Counted from the stretch's first letter, positions 16,823-25,862 are shown. The stretch: DNA of 64,000 nucleotides from Saccharothrix sp. ALI-22-I (GCF_001984175.1 NZ_MTQP01000069.1:124001-188000), one strand, 5' to 3'. Numbers and translations are program-made. Notes: generated by a model from the letters alone, not told the origin.

Positions 16823-16999
16823 TTATCGGCAGGCACAGCGGTAGCCGAGGGTGCGCGCGGCGGCGCGCACCCGTTCGACGACCTCGGCGCCGGCGCCGGG
16901 CAGATCGTTGATCACCCGTGACACCGTCGTCGTGCTGACCTGGGCGAGCGCGGCGACGTCCCTCATGGTCGGCTCACGCCGTGCACCCCGTGCGTCCAT
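16823..16999 (-). pseudogene. LacI-family repressor reduced to its DNA-binding head
   Basis: The minus strand from the ATG at 16999 encodes a complete LacI HTH and hinge start: PTMRDVAALAQVSTTTVSRV, then INDLP and VRAAARTLGYR. It stops after 58 residues (CACR then stop), so the whole sugar-binding domain is lost. AGGAGG lies just before the ATG; an alternative start is at 17014. It faces the fructan genes across the operators at 17070 and 17202, which it or its intact ancestor presumably bound. The break lies next to the insertion-sequence debris. Without the core domain, dimer formation and sugar response are unlikely. Confidence 0.8.
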
Positions 17000-17069
17000 G
17001 GCCTCCTGCTCCATCCCGGGTAACGCTTGCGTAACGGCGGCTTGTCGTGACCTGAACCACGAAGCTAGC

Positions 17070-17081
17070 GTCAACGTTGAC
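17070..17081. promoter_or_regulatory. LacI-type operator 1 (fructan locus)
   Basis: GTCAACGTTGAC is a perfect 12-bp palindrome with the central CG typical of LacI-family sites. It lies between the truncated repressor gene and the decayed GH32 gene, 135 bp (centre to centre) from operator 2, which has the same core. Confidence 0.75.
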
Positions 17082-17201
17082 TTAACGAACGCCCCACTTC
17101 CTCGAACGGTCCTCACAGGTCCGGAGGTGCGGTGCGGCGTTCCCTACTGCTGTTCGCGTAATAGGCAACCAGAGTGGCACCTCATCGTGTCCGGCGGCCT
17201 T

Positions 17202-17219
17202 TACGTCAACGTTGACGTA
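17202..17219. promoter_or_regulatory. LacI-type operator 2 overlapping the GH32 leader
   Basis: TACGTCAACGTTGACGTA is a perfect 18-bp palindrome sharing the GTCAACGTTGAC core with operator 1. It ends directly at the GGAGGAG ribosome site of the gene starting at 17229, so a bound repressor would block initiation or early elongation. Confidence 0.8.
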
Positions 17220-17228
17220 GGAGGAGAC

Positions 17229-18285
17229 ATGACCGGACGGTCGCGAACGACCTCGTGCACTGGCGGGAACTCCCGCTCGCCCTCCCGCACGACGACACCG
17301 AGATGGTGTTCTCCGGCAGCGTCGTCGTCGACCACGGCAACACCTCCGGCTTCGGCACGCCCGAGGACCCGGCCATGGTCGCGATCTACACCACCCACTC
17401 CAAGCTGGACGGCCGGCAGGCGCAGTCGCTGGCCTACAGCACCGACAACGGCCACACGTGGACCAAGTACGCGGGCAACCCGGTGCTCGACATCGCCTCC
17501 CGCGAGTTCCGCGACCCCAAGGTCCAGTGGCAGGCCGGGCGTTGGCTGATGACGGTCGCGCTGTCCACCGAGCACCAGGTCCGCTTCTACTCCTCGCCCG
17601 ACCTCAAGACCTGGACGCACCTGAGTGATTTCGGCCCGCGGGGCGCGGTCGGCGGCGTGTGGGAGTGCCCCGACCTGTTCCCGCTCCAGGTCGGCGGCGA
17701 CCCCGCAATACCAAGTGGGTGCTGGTGGTCAGCATCCACCCCGGCGGCATCGCGGGCGGTTCGGCGGCGCAGTACTTCGTCGGCGACTTCGACGGCACCC
17801 GCTTCACCTCCGACGACGACAGCTACACCCCGCCCGCCGGCGTCGTCCAGGACTTCGAGTCGTCCTACGGCGGCTGGACCACCACCGGCAGCGCCTTCGG
17901 CGCCGCATCAACCACCGGCGCACTGCCGGGACAGCTCCCCGTGAGCGGCTTCGAGGGAACCGGCTACGCCAACAGCTTCCACGGCGGCGACGGCTCGACC
18001 GGCACCCTGACCTTCCCGCCGTTCACCGTGGACAAGCGGTACCTCAACTTCAAGATCGGCGGCGGCCGGCACCCCCACGACCCGGCAGCGTCGACCGACG
18101 ACGCGCCGCCGGCGGCGCTGGTGGACCGCTCGTCGGTCGAGGTCTTCGGCGGCGCGGCCGAGGCCGTGATCACCAGCCTCGTCTTCCCCGACCCGGCCGC
18201 CGACGGGGTGGAGGTCTTCGTCGAGGGCGGGAGCGCCCGGATCGACCGCCTCACCGCGTGGCACATGGGCTCCTACCGACGCTGA
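17229..18285 (+). pseudogene. GH32 beta-fructosidase (levanase/inulinase type), decayed
   Basis: After a good ribosome site and an ATG at 17229, the GH32 frame is entered in the wrong phase at VANDLVHWRELPLAL. The signal peptide and the W-N-D-P-N nucleophile block are therefore missing. The frame then reads normal GH32 sequence, including the RDPK box (EFRDPKVQW) and the acid/base ECPD box (GVWECPDLFPL). One base is missing near 17708, shifting to TKWVLVVSIHPGG and onward. A further internal deletion is likely near 18085, before LVDRSSVEVFGG, since the lead-in to that block is short. The end at 18285 is normal. The intact operators suggest recent loss. An intact GH32 gene follows at 19494. 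Confidence 0.85.
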
Positions 18286-18347
18286 CCGCTCGTGGTGGTG
18301 GAGCCCGGCTCCGGCTCCACCACCGCTTCCCCGACAAGGAACACGAC

Positions 18348-19292
18348 ATGATCATCGTTGGTGGCGAGGCGCTCGTCGACCTCGTGCCCGACCGCGTTGG
18401 CGGCTACCGGCCCCTCCCGGGTGGCAGCCCGGCCAACACCGCCGTCGGCCTCGGCAGGCTCGGCACGCAGACCGCGCTGCTGGCACGCCTGGCGAACGAC
18501 CGCCTCGGAGCGCTGCTGCGCGCCCACCTCGAAACCTCCAACGTCGACCTCCGCCACATCGCCCGGTCGACCGCGCCCACAACGCTCGCCGTGGTGGACG
18601 TCGACCAGGACGGCGTGGCCGACTACTCGTTCTACATCGACGGCTGCGCCGACGGCGGCTGGCAGGTGGCCGACCTGCCGGCCGCTCTTCCACCGGACGC
18701 GGCACTGCACGTGGGCGGCTCCTTCGCCCTCGCGATCGAGCCGATGGCCGCCACGTTCGAAACCCTGCTCTCCCGCGAACACCCCCACCGCGTCATCACC
18801 CTCGACCCCAACATCCGCCCGATGCTCATCGACGACCACACCACCGTGCGCGCCCGGCTGCGGCGATGGCTCGGCATGACCGACATCGTCAAGGTCAGCG
18901 CCGACGACCTGCGGTGGATCGCCCCCGACCGCCCCCTCGCCGACGTCGTGTCCGAGTGGCACGAGCTGGGGCCCGCTCTCGTCATCGTCACCCGCGGAGC
19001 AAAGGGCGTGTACGCATCCGGACCCACCGGCCACATCGACCTCCCCGCCCTACCCGTCGACATCACCGACACCGTCGGCGCCGGAGACGCCTTCATGGCC
19101 GGCCTCCTGGCCGCCTTCGACCGCAACGACCTGCTCACCCGAACCAACCTGACCACCCTGACCCACACCGAACTCACCGACACCCTCACCTACGCCCAAC
19201 GCGTCGCAGCCATCACCTGCACCCGCTCCGGCGCCGACTCCCCGTGGTTCGACGAACTGCTCCCCGCCGAAGTCCGCTCCGCGACCTCCTGA
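18348..19292 (+). CDS. Fructokinase, PfkB family
   Basis: This 314-residue cytosolic kinase of the ribokinase/PfkB fold probably phosphorylates fructose released by the GH32 enzymes. The N-terminal sugar-site signature is GGSPANTAVGLGRLG (about residue 25) and the C-terminal catalytic signature is DTVGAGDAFMAGLLAAF, with the catalytic Asp in GAGDAF. The short opening MIIVGGEALVDLVP is typical of bacterial fructokinases. It lies 62 bp after the GH32 remnant in the same direction, so it likely shared that promoter. Other PfkB substrates cannot be excluded, but the context favours fructose. Confidence 0.85.
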   Translation: MIIVGGEALVDLVPDRVGGYRPLPGGSPANTAVGLGRLGTQTALLARLANDRLGALLRAHLETSNVDLRHIARSTAPTTLAVVDVDQDGVADYSFYIDGCADGGWQVADLPAALPPDAALHVGGSFALAIEPMAATFETLLSREHPHRVITLDPNIRPMLIDDHTTVRARLRRWLGMTDIVKVSADDLRWIAPDRPLADVVSEWHELGPALVIVTRGAKGVYASGPTGHIDLPALPVDITDTVGAGDAFMAGLLAAFDRNDLLTRTNLTTLTHTELTDTLTYAQRVAAITCTRSGADSPWFDELLPAEVRSATS

Positions 19293-19493
19293 ACGCAGAC
19301 CGACCTCGATCCCCGGCCGGGTCATCCGCACTCAAGGCACCCACAAATCGGTCGGCCAGTGCACCGCGAAAGACCTCAGGACAATCAAGTCGCGTCTTGA
19401 ACCCGGGCTGCAACAAGCCACACCCTCCTGCCCGGACAACTTCCCGGCCAACCGAAGCGAGCTCCCTTCCCATAGATGTGAAGTGAGGCCAGC

Positions 19494-21386
19494 ATGCGCA
19501 GATTCACCTTCACGCGATCGCTCCGGCGTCGCACCACCGCCCTGTCGGCAGTGGCGATCCTGATCGCGATCGCCGCGCCCTCGGCGCAGGCGGCGCCCTA
19601 CCCGGAGTACCCCTACGACGCGACCGACTACAACGAGCCGGTGCGCGGCCAGTTCCACTTCAGCTCACAGGGCGGCTGGATGAACGACGTGAACGCTCCG
19701 CTGTACTACAACGGCGTCTACCACCTCTTCTACCAGCACAACCCGCACGGCATGTACTGGGACACGATGCACTGGGGTCACGCGACCAGCACGGACCTCG
19801 TGCACTGGACCCAGCAGCCGATCGCCTTGGAGCCGGGCACGCACAACGCCACCCTCTTCTCCGGCGGCGGCTGGGTCGACACCAACAACGTCACCGGCCT
19901 CAAGACCGGCACCGACGCCCCGATCCTGCTGTTCACCAACACCAACGGCGTGTCCATCGCCTACAGCACCGACGGCGCCCGGACGTTCCGGATGTACAAC
20001 GGCGGCACCAAGGTGATCTCCACCCCGTACGAGTCCCGCGACCCCAAAGTGATCTGGGACGCCGCACGCAATCGCTGGAGCATGGTCTTCTGGGGCAACG
20101 AAGGCGGCAACGTCGCCAAGTTCTACAGCTCGACGAACCTGCTCAACTGGACCTACCGCGGTGAGTTCCGCGCCGACTGGCTGTTCGAGTGCCCCGACCT
20201 CTACCAACTGCCGGTCGACGGCAACACCGCGAACCCGAAGTGGGTCCTCCAAGACGCGAGCGGTGAATACGTCATCGGCACGCTGAACAGCGCCGGCGTC
20301 TTCGTGCCGGATGCCGGCTGGTCGCGACCGCAACGCCTCGACGTGGGCCGTACCAGCTTCGACGGGACCGCCTACGCCGGCCTCACCTTCACCAACATGC
20401 CCACCAACCGGGTGGTCCAGATGTTCTGGCAGCCCGGCAACAAGGGCGCCACCTGGACCGGCAACGCGTCGTTCCCCGCGCAGCTCGGACTCAGGACGTT
20501 CCCGGGCGAGGGCATCCGGGTGACCCGCAACCCCGTCAGCGAGATCTCCTCCATCCGCCAGGCGGCACAGACCTGGAGCAACCTGACGATCTCCAGCGAC
20601 CTCGCGACCAACCCGTTCAACGGCATCGCCGCCGACACCTACGAGATCGAGGCGACCTACGACCTGACGGGAGCAACAGCGACGGACTTCGGCTTCGAGC
20701 TGCACCGACGCGCCGACGGCACACGCGACGCGGCGATCGGCTACGACCGCGTCCGGCAGACCCTCGCCGACGCCTCCATGCCACCGGTCGACAACCGGGT
20801 GAAGCTGCGAATCCTCGTCGACCGCGGGCAACTGGAGACCTTCGGCAACGACGGCAGGATCTCCGTCACCGACAACGTCAACTTCGACTCCTCCAGCCCC
20901 AGCCTCGGCATCCGGACCTACGCCAACAACGGCACGGTACGCATCGAATCGCTGACGTTCCGGCGGCTGAGCAAGGCATGGACCAGCGCACCCAGCGGAC
21001 CGGACCAGGGCATCGGCATGATCAAGCAGAACGACACCGACAAGTGCGTCGACCGCGACAACGCCACCGCCGTCGTGCAGATCTGGGACTGCCGGAACAG
21101 CGCCAACCAGCGCTGGACGTTCACCGCGGCCGGGAAGATCAAAATCGGCAACGAGTGCCTCGACCAGCCCGGGGAGACCATCGGCAACGGCGCGAAACTC
21201 AAGACGCACCCGTGCTGGGGCGGCGACAACCAGCGGTGGATCCGCATCGGCACGAACCAGTACCAGAACTCGTGGTCCAAGCGCTGCCTGGACCTCGAAG
21301 CCGGCAACGCGACCAACGGCCGCCAGTTGCAGGTATGGGACTGCGTCGCGGGCCCGAACCAGAGGTGGAGCATGCCGACCAACTGA
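19494..21386 (+). CDS. Secreted GH32 fructan hydrolase with C-terminal ricin-type CBM13
   Basis: This 630-residue secreted enzyme has a Sec signal peptide (residues 1-33, ending AQA). The GH32 five-blade propeller has its nucleophile D65 in GGWMNDVNAP, the RDPK transition-state box (SRDPKVIW) and the acid/base Glu in FECPDLYQL. A beta-sandwich follows, then a ricin-B/CBM13 domain (about residues 505-628) with three Q-x-W repeats (NQRWTF, NQRWIR, NQRWSM). WMNDVN replaces the usual WMNDPNG; the catalytic Asp is kept. Such variants occur in levan-specific actinomycete enzymes, so levan is a likely substrate. It makes fructose or levanbiose outside the cell for the fructokinase upstream. I see no GTCAACGTTGAC site in the 200-bp gap before it. 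Confidence 0.92.
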   Translation: MRRFTFTRSLRRRTTALSAVAILIAIAAPSAQAAPYPEYPYDATDYNEPVRGQFHFSSQGGWMNDVNAPLYYNGVYHLFYQHNPHGMYWDTMHWGHATSTDLVHWTQQPIALEPGTHNATLFSGGGWVDTNNVTGLKTGTDAPILLFTNTNGVSIAYSTDGARTFRMYNGGTKVISTPYESRDPKVIWDAARNRWSMVFWGNEGGNVAKFYSSTNLLNWTYRGEFRADWLFECPDLYQLPVDGNTANPKWVLQDASGEYVIGTLNSAGVFVPDAGWSRPQRLDVGRTSFDGTAYAGLTFTNMPTNRVVQMFWQPGNKGATWTGNASFPAQLGLRTFPGEGIRVTRNPVSEISSIRQAAQTWSNLTISSDLATNPFNGIAADTYEIEATYDLTGATATDFGFELHRRADGTRDAAIGYDRVRQTLADASMPPVDNRVKLRILVDRGQLETFGNDGRISVTDNVNFDSSSPSLGIRTYANNGTVRIESLTFRRLSKAWTSAPSGPDQGIGMIKQNDTDKCVDRDNATAVVQIWDCRNSANQRWTFTAAGKIKIGNECLDQPGETIGNGAKLKTHPCWGGDNQRWIRIGTNQYQNSWSKRCLDLEAGNATNGRQLQVWDCVAGPNQRWSMPTN

Positions 21387-21788
21387 CTGCGACCACAACA
21401 ACAGCACGACGAAGGGCGGATGGCTTGACCATCAGCCTGGCACGCCAGGCCGGCCGACCGCCAAGTTCCACACCGGCCACTCAACCCCGCACGCCCAGGT
21501 CAAGGACGTCAACGGCGCCTATGCGGGCGCGGCGGGATCGGCCTTGACATCGCCGAAGACACCGCGCTGTGGTTGACCTCATGCGTCAGCGACGGACTGG
21601 GAGCCACACCTCCCAACGCCTCGAAGCCTGACCTGGGCACAAGGAACGGGCCGGCACCGCAAACGTCTCCGACCAGACGACAGGGGTGCCGGCTCCGTGT
21701 GCTGTACCGCCGGTCGATCTCGAATCCAGACGAAAGACCACCTCGGTTTGCCCGGCCAAGATCGCAACACAGCATCGCGACCAGCGGC
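21387..21788. other. Non-coding debris downstream of the GH32 gene
   Basis: About 400 bp without a supportable gene on either strand. The frames here are short, carry no recognisable motif and lead into the recombinase remnant on the minus strand. No hairpin terminator is obvious after the GH32 stop. Confidence 0.5.
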
Positions 21789-22020
21789 CTGGTCACACGT
21801 CTGGGCCCGCATCGTCTGGATCACCCCGTTCCGGGTCCGGACCACCTCACGCTCCGACTGCGCTCCCAGCGCGTTCATCAGCGTGCGATGTGCGTCGTCG
21901 GTGAAGTCGACCCGGCCGCCCGCCTCCGGCAGCCAGAGCTGCACCCCGGACTCTTCGAACACCGGCATCAGATCCTCGAACTGCCGCCCGCAGAACGCCC
22001 GCTCGTACCCGAGCAATTCA
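21789..22020 (-). pseudogene. Serine recombinase fragment
   Basis: The minus strand encodes a central piece of a large or small serine recombinase: ELLGYERAFCGRQFEDLMP, VFEESGVQLWLPEAGGRVDF and LMNALGAQSEREVVRTR, corresponding to the end of the resolvase catalytic domain and its long helix. The N-terminal serine region and the DNA-binding domains are missing, and neighbouring residues do not continue the family. It is a dead remnant of an integrated element. Confidence 0.7.
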
Positions 22021-22151
22021 TGGACCAGATCGTCATCGACCGAGCGCAGGGAACACTTCCAGAAGACGATCAAGCTGCAGGCCAACTCGCCCCGAACAGC
22101 CTGCCGCCGCAGCTCAGACCCCGGTTTCCGCAGGCTGACGGCCCGCTTGGT

Positions 22152-22211
22152 GCACTGAAATCCAGGCTGACACAAACCGCAGAGTTGGCGGTCAGCCGAA
22201 GATTTCAGTGC
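22152..22211. repeat. 60-nt imperfect hairpin
   Basis: GCACTGAAATC (22152-22162) pairs with GATTTCAGTGC (22201-22211). Inside it GCTGAC (22166-22171) pairs with GTCAGC (22191-22196), separated by small internal loops and a 19-base apex. It lies in mobile-element debris and may be an element end or a terminator. No partner copy was seen in the window. Confidence 0.5.
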
Positions 22212-22256
22212 CCAGGCCAGGTCCGGTTCTACCTTGCGGGGCCGTTGGCGTACACG

Positions 22257-22427
22257 ATGCGGTTCATGCCTGAGCTGGGTGTGCTGCCAGGGGGTGCGCC
22301 GCTGGCGGCCGCGAGGGTTGAGCTGGTCTTCGCAGACGAGAACGGCGAGCACCGGGTGGAGTGCGATTGGTCCACGAAGATGGAGCTGTTCACCAGCGCG
22401 CCCACCGCGACCCCCCGCGTCGATTAG
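22257..22427 (+). CDS. Small hypothetical protein or gene remnant
   Basis: A 56-residue frame opens at ATG 22257 (MRFMPELGVLPGGAPLAAAR) and continues ELVFADENGEHRVECDWSTK. I do not recognise it. The sequence is less biased than the surrounding debris and reads like real protein, perhaps the start of a larger gene now lost, because the frame stops in low-complexity Thr/Pro/Arg. It lacks a clear ribosome site. Confidence 0.3.
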   Translation: MRFMPELGVLPGGAPLAAARVELVFADENGEHRVECDWSTKMELFTSAPTATPRVD

Positions 22428-22560
22428 CAGCGCGTCGACGCCGAACCCGACGTGACCGACGAACTGGTCGAACTGTGCGGCGCCACCCGCCAGCCTTGAC
22501 GATCACCAGGCGGGTTCGGCGGGGTGGGCCAGGGTGAGCGGATGATCGAGCGGGTGCGGG

Positions 22561-22914
22561 GTGGGCTGGGTGCTGGACCTGCTGATGAACCGCAGGACGC
22601 GGCACGTCGTCACCGTGGACCTGCACGCCGCCGTCATGCCCCGCACGGCCGCGCTCATGTACCGGGCGCGCATGCCCCTGGAACTCGTGCGGATGTTGCG
22701 GGCGGTGCGGCGCGATCCGCGTCGCCCCCAGGTCACGCCGCCTGCACGCCGGCTTCCCGAACGGCTCGCCGCGGTGCTCGACGGCGCCCGACTCGCCCCC
22801 TCGGTGTACAACGCCCAGCCGTGGCGTTTCGAGCTGTCCGACGACCGGACCGTCCGGCTGTCGCCCGACCTCAGGCGCCGGCCCGGCGGGCGGCGGCGCC
22901 GGGAATTCGCGTGA
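22561..22914 (+). pseudogene. Nitroreductase-like fragment
   Basis: This 117-residue frame ends with LAAVLDGARLAPSVYNAQPW and RFELSDDRTVRLSPDLRRR, the FMN-binding opening of Acg-type nitroreductases (APS.HN.QPWRF). The rest of the enzyme is missing and the sequence ends in an Arg-rich tail. The first 60 residues do not clearly belong to the family. It is most likely a truncated gene left after rearrangement, 27 bp from the converging GH43 remnant. Confidence 0.6.
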
Positions 22915-22941
22915 CTTCGGTGGTCGGTCGGCGAGGGCGGG

Positions 22942-24120
22942 TCAGCTCGGCCGGATGCGGAACCAGTCGAACTCCGCTTCACCGGGCCGGTTCGCGGTCT
23001 CCGGGCTGGTGGCGAACAGCCCCACGGTGGCACCGATCCACCTGCCCGGCGTGGCCGCGAACGGCGCACCGACCGGCGTGAACCCGCGACCGTCCACATC
23101 GGCCTCGAACTGGCACAACGCTCCGGCGCTCACGGTGACCCGGAGTTGCACCGAGGCGTGGCGCTTGCCCAGCGGCACGGGCGGGGCGGCGTCCACCTCG
23201 GCGGCGTCCTTGGCCGCGGTGCGGTACACGAGAGAGAGCCGGTCGCCGTCGTGGCGCAGGCCGATCCAGGCGTAGGTGTCGCCCAACATCACCAGTCCGG
23301 CCCTGGCCCCCGGAGTCGAGGTGGACAGCGTCATCGAGGTCGTCGCGCTGAACGATTCCGCGGGCAGCCGCTGTCCCAGCACGTTGGGCAGCAACCGGAG
23401 GTTCTCGGTCGCCGCACTGGGCCAACAGGTCAGCGCGAGCCGGTGCGGGAACCGGCGCAACGACCACCAGGGCGCGGTGACGTTCGCCTGCCACACCCAC
23501 TGCTCCCCCAGCTCCCTGCCGGTGAAGTCGTCGCTGGTGGCCGGCGCGGTCACGCGTGACCGGCCCTCGACTCGCGGCTTGGCGTGCACCAGCAGCGGGG
23601 AACCCCGGCCGGTACCGTCGTCGACGCCCATGACCGGCCACCCGTCCTCGCGCCACCGCATCGGTTGCAGGTGCACCACGCGTCCGTAGGCGTACCGGTC
23701 CTGGAAGTGCATGAACCAGTCCTCGCCGCCGGCGGTGGTGACCCAGGCGCCCTGGTGCGGCCCGTTGATGGCGGTGTCGTTCTGGGCGAGCACGACGCGG
23801 TCCTCGTACGGGCCCCAGATGCTGCGCGAGCGGAACGCCGACTGCCAGCCGTACTTGACTCCCCCGGCGGGCGCGAAGATCCAGTACCAGCCGTCCCGCT
23901 TGTACAGCTTCGGCCCCTCCAGCGTGGTGTAGCCGGGGATGGCGTTGCCGTCGACCACGATCGTGCCCTCGTCGAGCACGCCGGTCCCGTCCGGGCTCAT
24001 CCGGTGCAGCGTCAGGATGTTGTTGATGCCGCTGCGGCTCTTCGCCCAGGCGTGGACCAGGTAGGCCTGCCCGTCCTCGTCCCACAGCGGGCACGGGTCG
24101 ATCAGGCCCTTGTGTGCCGT
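22942..24120 (-). pseudogene. GH43 beta-xylosidase/arabinofuranosidase with C-terminal sandwich, N-terminus missing
   Basis: About 390 residues on the minus strand match a GH43 subfamily 12-like enzyme from its second propeller blade: KGLIDPCPLWDEDGQAYLVH, TTLEGPKLYKRDGWYWIFAP (with the acid Glu) and NGPHQGAWV. A DUF1349-type C-terminal beta-sandwich follows (DDFTGRELGEQWVWQAN onward). No start codon, signal peptide or first blade with the base Asp is present, because the homology begins abruptly near 24120, next to the polygalacturonase terminator. It is a broken gene, probably joined by a deletion that removed roughly the first hundred residues. The remaining frame is uninterrupted, so the loss may be recent. 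Confidence 0.8.
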
Positions 24121-24129
24121 CCCCCAGGA

Positions 24130-24153
24130 CGGCCGTGGGCACACCCACGGCCG
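24130..24153 (-). terminator. Hairpin terminator after polygalacturonase
   Basis: A 10-bp stem (CGGCCGTGGG with its complement, loop CACA) starts 38 bp beyond the GH28 stop on the minus strand. It marks the true end of the polygalacturonase unit and separates it from the GH43 remnant. Confidence 0.7.
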
Positions 24154-24191
24154 ACGACGGCATTTCAGGCAGCGGCGGTGTCGAGCAGGGG

Positions 24192-25661
24192 TCAGGGGGT
24201 GTCGGGCAGGCGTTGGCCGTTCTCGTAGACCTCGCGCAACCGCAGACCGGTCACGTGCTCCACGATGTCGGGTTGGCCGACCTGCTTGAAGTTCACCCTG
24301 GTGAGCCGGACGTCCTGGATCGGGGCGTCGGCGTAACCACGCAGGGAGAGGGCGCGCTGGGCGGTGTCCACGGTCATGTCGCGGATGTCGATGCCGCGCA
24401 CCAGCGGGTTGAAGCCGTGTCCGGGGCCTTCCTCGTAGTTGAAGTCGATCACGATGGCCGAGGTGACGACGGTTCCGACGGTGATGTCCCTGGCGTTGAA
24501 GTTCTCCACGAAACCACCGCGCACCGAGTTGGTCTTGAACCGCAGCGCGATGTCGAGGTCCGGGCTGCTCATGTGCAGGTCGCGGGCGAACACATCGCGC
24601 ACTCCGCCCGACATCTCGCTGCCGACGGTCACGCCGCCGTGGCCGGCGCGGAACTGGCAGCCCTCGATGAGGATCAGTTCGCTGGGCACGTTCACCCGGC
24701 GTCCGTCGGCGTTGCGGCCGGACTTGATCGCGATGCAGTCGTCGCCGGTGTCGAACGCGCAGTCGCGGATGACCACGTAACGGCTGGACTCGGGGTTGCA
24801 GCCGTCGTTGTTGGGGCCGTGGCTGTTCACCGTCACGTTCCGGACCAGCACGTTCTCCGACAGCACGGGGTGGATCTCCCACATCGGGGAGTTGACCACG
24901 GTGATGTCCTCGACCAGCACGTCCCGGCACCGGTAGGGCTGGATGAAGCTGGGCCGCAGGTAGCCGCCCTCGCCGAACACCCGTTCCGCGACCGGGACCC
25001 CGTTCTCGGCCATGGCCCGCAGTCGGTCGCGTGCCGCCATCTGGTTGGGTTGCCCCGGCTGCCAGCCGTAGGTCGTCTTGCCCGACCACGGCCACCAGTG
25101 CGCGTTGTCCGACTGCGCGTCCACGGTGCCCGTGCCGGTGATCGCGATGTTGCGCCGCCCGTAGGCGTAGATCATCGGCGAGTAGTTGTGCAGCTCGGTG
25201 CCTTCGAACCGGGTCAGCACCACCGGGAGGTAGGCCCTCGGGTCGGGGATGAACGCGATCGTGGCGTCTGCGGTGATGTGCAGGTCGACGTTGCTGCGCA
25301 GGTGGATGGCGCCGGTGGAGAACCGCCCGGCCGGCACTACCACGTGCCCACCGCCGCTGCGCGCACACGCGTCGATCGCGGCCCGGAACGCGGCCGTGCA
25401 ATCGGTGACCCCGTCGCCGACCGCACCGAACTTGGTCACATCCATGAACCGGTTCGGAAAACGCGGTGGCCGCACCCTGGCGGCGATCACTTCCGCCTGC
25501 CACCACGGGTTTCCGGGCGGCGACGGGTTTCCGGACGGCGATGGCGGTGCGGCCTGAGCACTACCGCCGTAGCCGAGCAGTCCTGGTCCACCGGCCGCGA
25601 CACCACCTGCCAACAGGCCGGTGTGCTTGAGGAAGTCCCGCCGCAAGAACTCCTTCGCCAT
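24192..25661 (-). CDS. GH28 polygalacturonase family enzyme, Tat-exported
   Basis: This 489-residue protein carries a twin-arginine signal (RRDFLKHTGLLAGG) and a right-handed beta-helix of the GH28 family. The catalytic set is complete: N-x-D in NNDGCNPES, DD in FDTGDDCIAIKSG, GHG in RAGHGGVTVGSEM and R-x-K in LRFKTN. It hydrolyses galacturonan or rhamnogalacturonan outside the cell, and the sequence layout is closer to exo-polygalacturonase/rhamnogalacturonase types than to fungal endo enzymes. Start at ATG 25661 is chosen because GAAGGAG lies 10 bases ahead. An AAGCGCTT operator-like site lies 44 bp upstream. Products would feed galacturonate oxidation and the aldarate operon at 331-3808. 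Confidence 0.9.
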   Translation of the reverse strand: MAKEFLRRDFLKHTGLLAGGVAAGGPGLLGYGGSAQAAPPSPSGNPSPPGNPWWQAEVIAARVRPPRFPNRFMDVTKFGAVGDGVTDCTAAFRAAIDACARSGGGHVVVPAGRFSTGAIHLRSNVDLHITADATIAFIPDPRAYLPVVLTRFEGTELHNYSPMIYAYGRRNIAITGTGTVDAQSDNAHWWPWSGKTTYGWQPGQPNQMAARDRLRAMAENGVPVAERVFGEGGYLRPSFIQPYRCRDVLVEDITVVNSPMWEIHPVLSENVLVRNVTVNSHGPNNDGCNPESSRYVVIRDCAFDTGDDCIAIKSGRNADGRRVNVPSELILIEGCQFRAGHGGVTVGSEMSGGVRDVFARDLHMSSPDLDIALRFKTNSVRGGFVENFNARDITVGTVVTSAIVIDFNYEEGPGHGFNPLVRGIDIRDMTVDTAQRALSLRGYADAPIQDVRLTRVNFKQVGQPDIVEHVTGLRLREVYENGQRLPDTP

Positions 25662-25704
25662 GCTTGACAGCTCCTTCGACGTCAGGCGGCGGTTCCGGGC
25701 AGGC

Positions 25705-25715
25705 AAGCGCTTTCC
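25705..25715 (-). promoter_or_regulatory. LacI-type operator core upstream of GH28
   Basis: On the minus strand the sequence is GGAAAGCGCTT, containing the palindromic core AAGCGCTT with the central CG of LacI-family operators. The identical 11-mer occurs at 46746-46756 ahead of the GH43 gene and a close match at 34455-34463 ahead of the ABC operon. Confidence 0.6.
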
Positions 25716-25828
25716 AGCGAGTCTGTCAGCGCTGTCCGTCGGCGGTCAAGGAGCCGATCAGCGGCCTGGCCGTAGTCCTCGACGCGCCACTGGACAGCTC
25801 AAGTCCGGCTCCCTGCGGACCCTTCGGG

Positions 25829-25862
25829 GCTGGGCTAGACGCAACGTTGCGACTAGCCCAGC
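25829..25862. promoter_or_regulatory. 34-bp near-perfect palindrome, probable TetR operator
   Basis: GCTGGGCTAG-A-CGCAACGTTGCG-A-CTAGCCCAGC is symmetrical except for one base pair. It ends 24 bp before the TetR start and contains the inner palindrome CGCAACGTTGCG. Size and place fit an autoregulatory TetR operator. Confidence 0.75.

Noticed and set aside
19494..21386. Inactive GH32 because of the changed WMNDPNG motif
   Set aside because: The nucleophile Asp, RDPK and ECPD boxes are all kept, so activity is expected.
22152..22211. Integron attC site
   Set aside because: No integrase gene and no conserved R/L box bases are visible; the fold alone is not enough.
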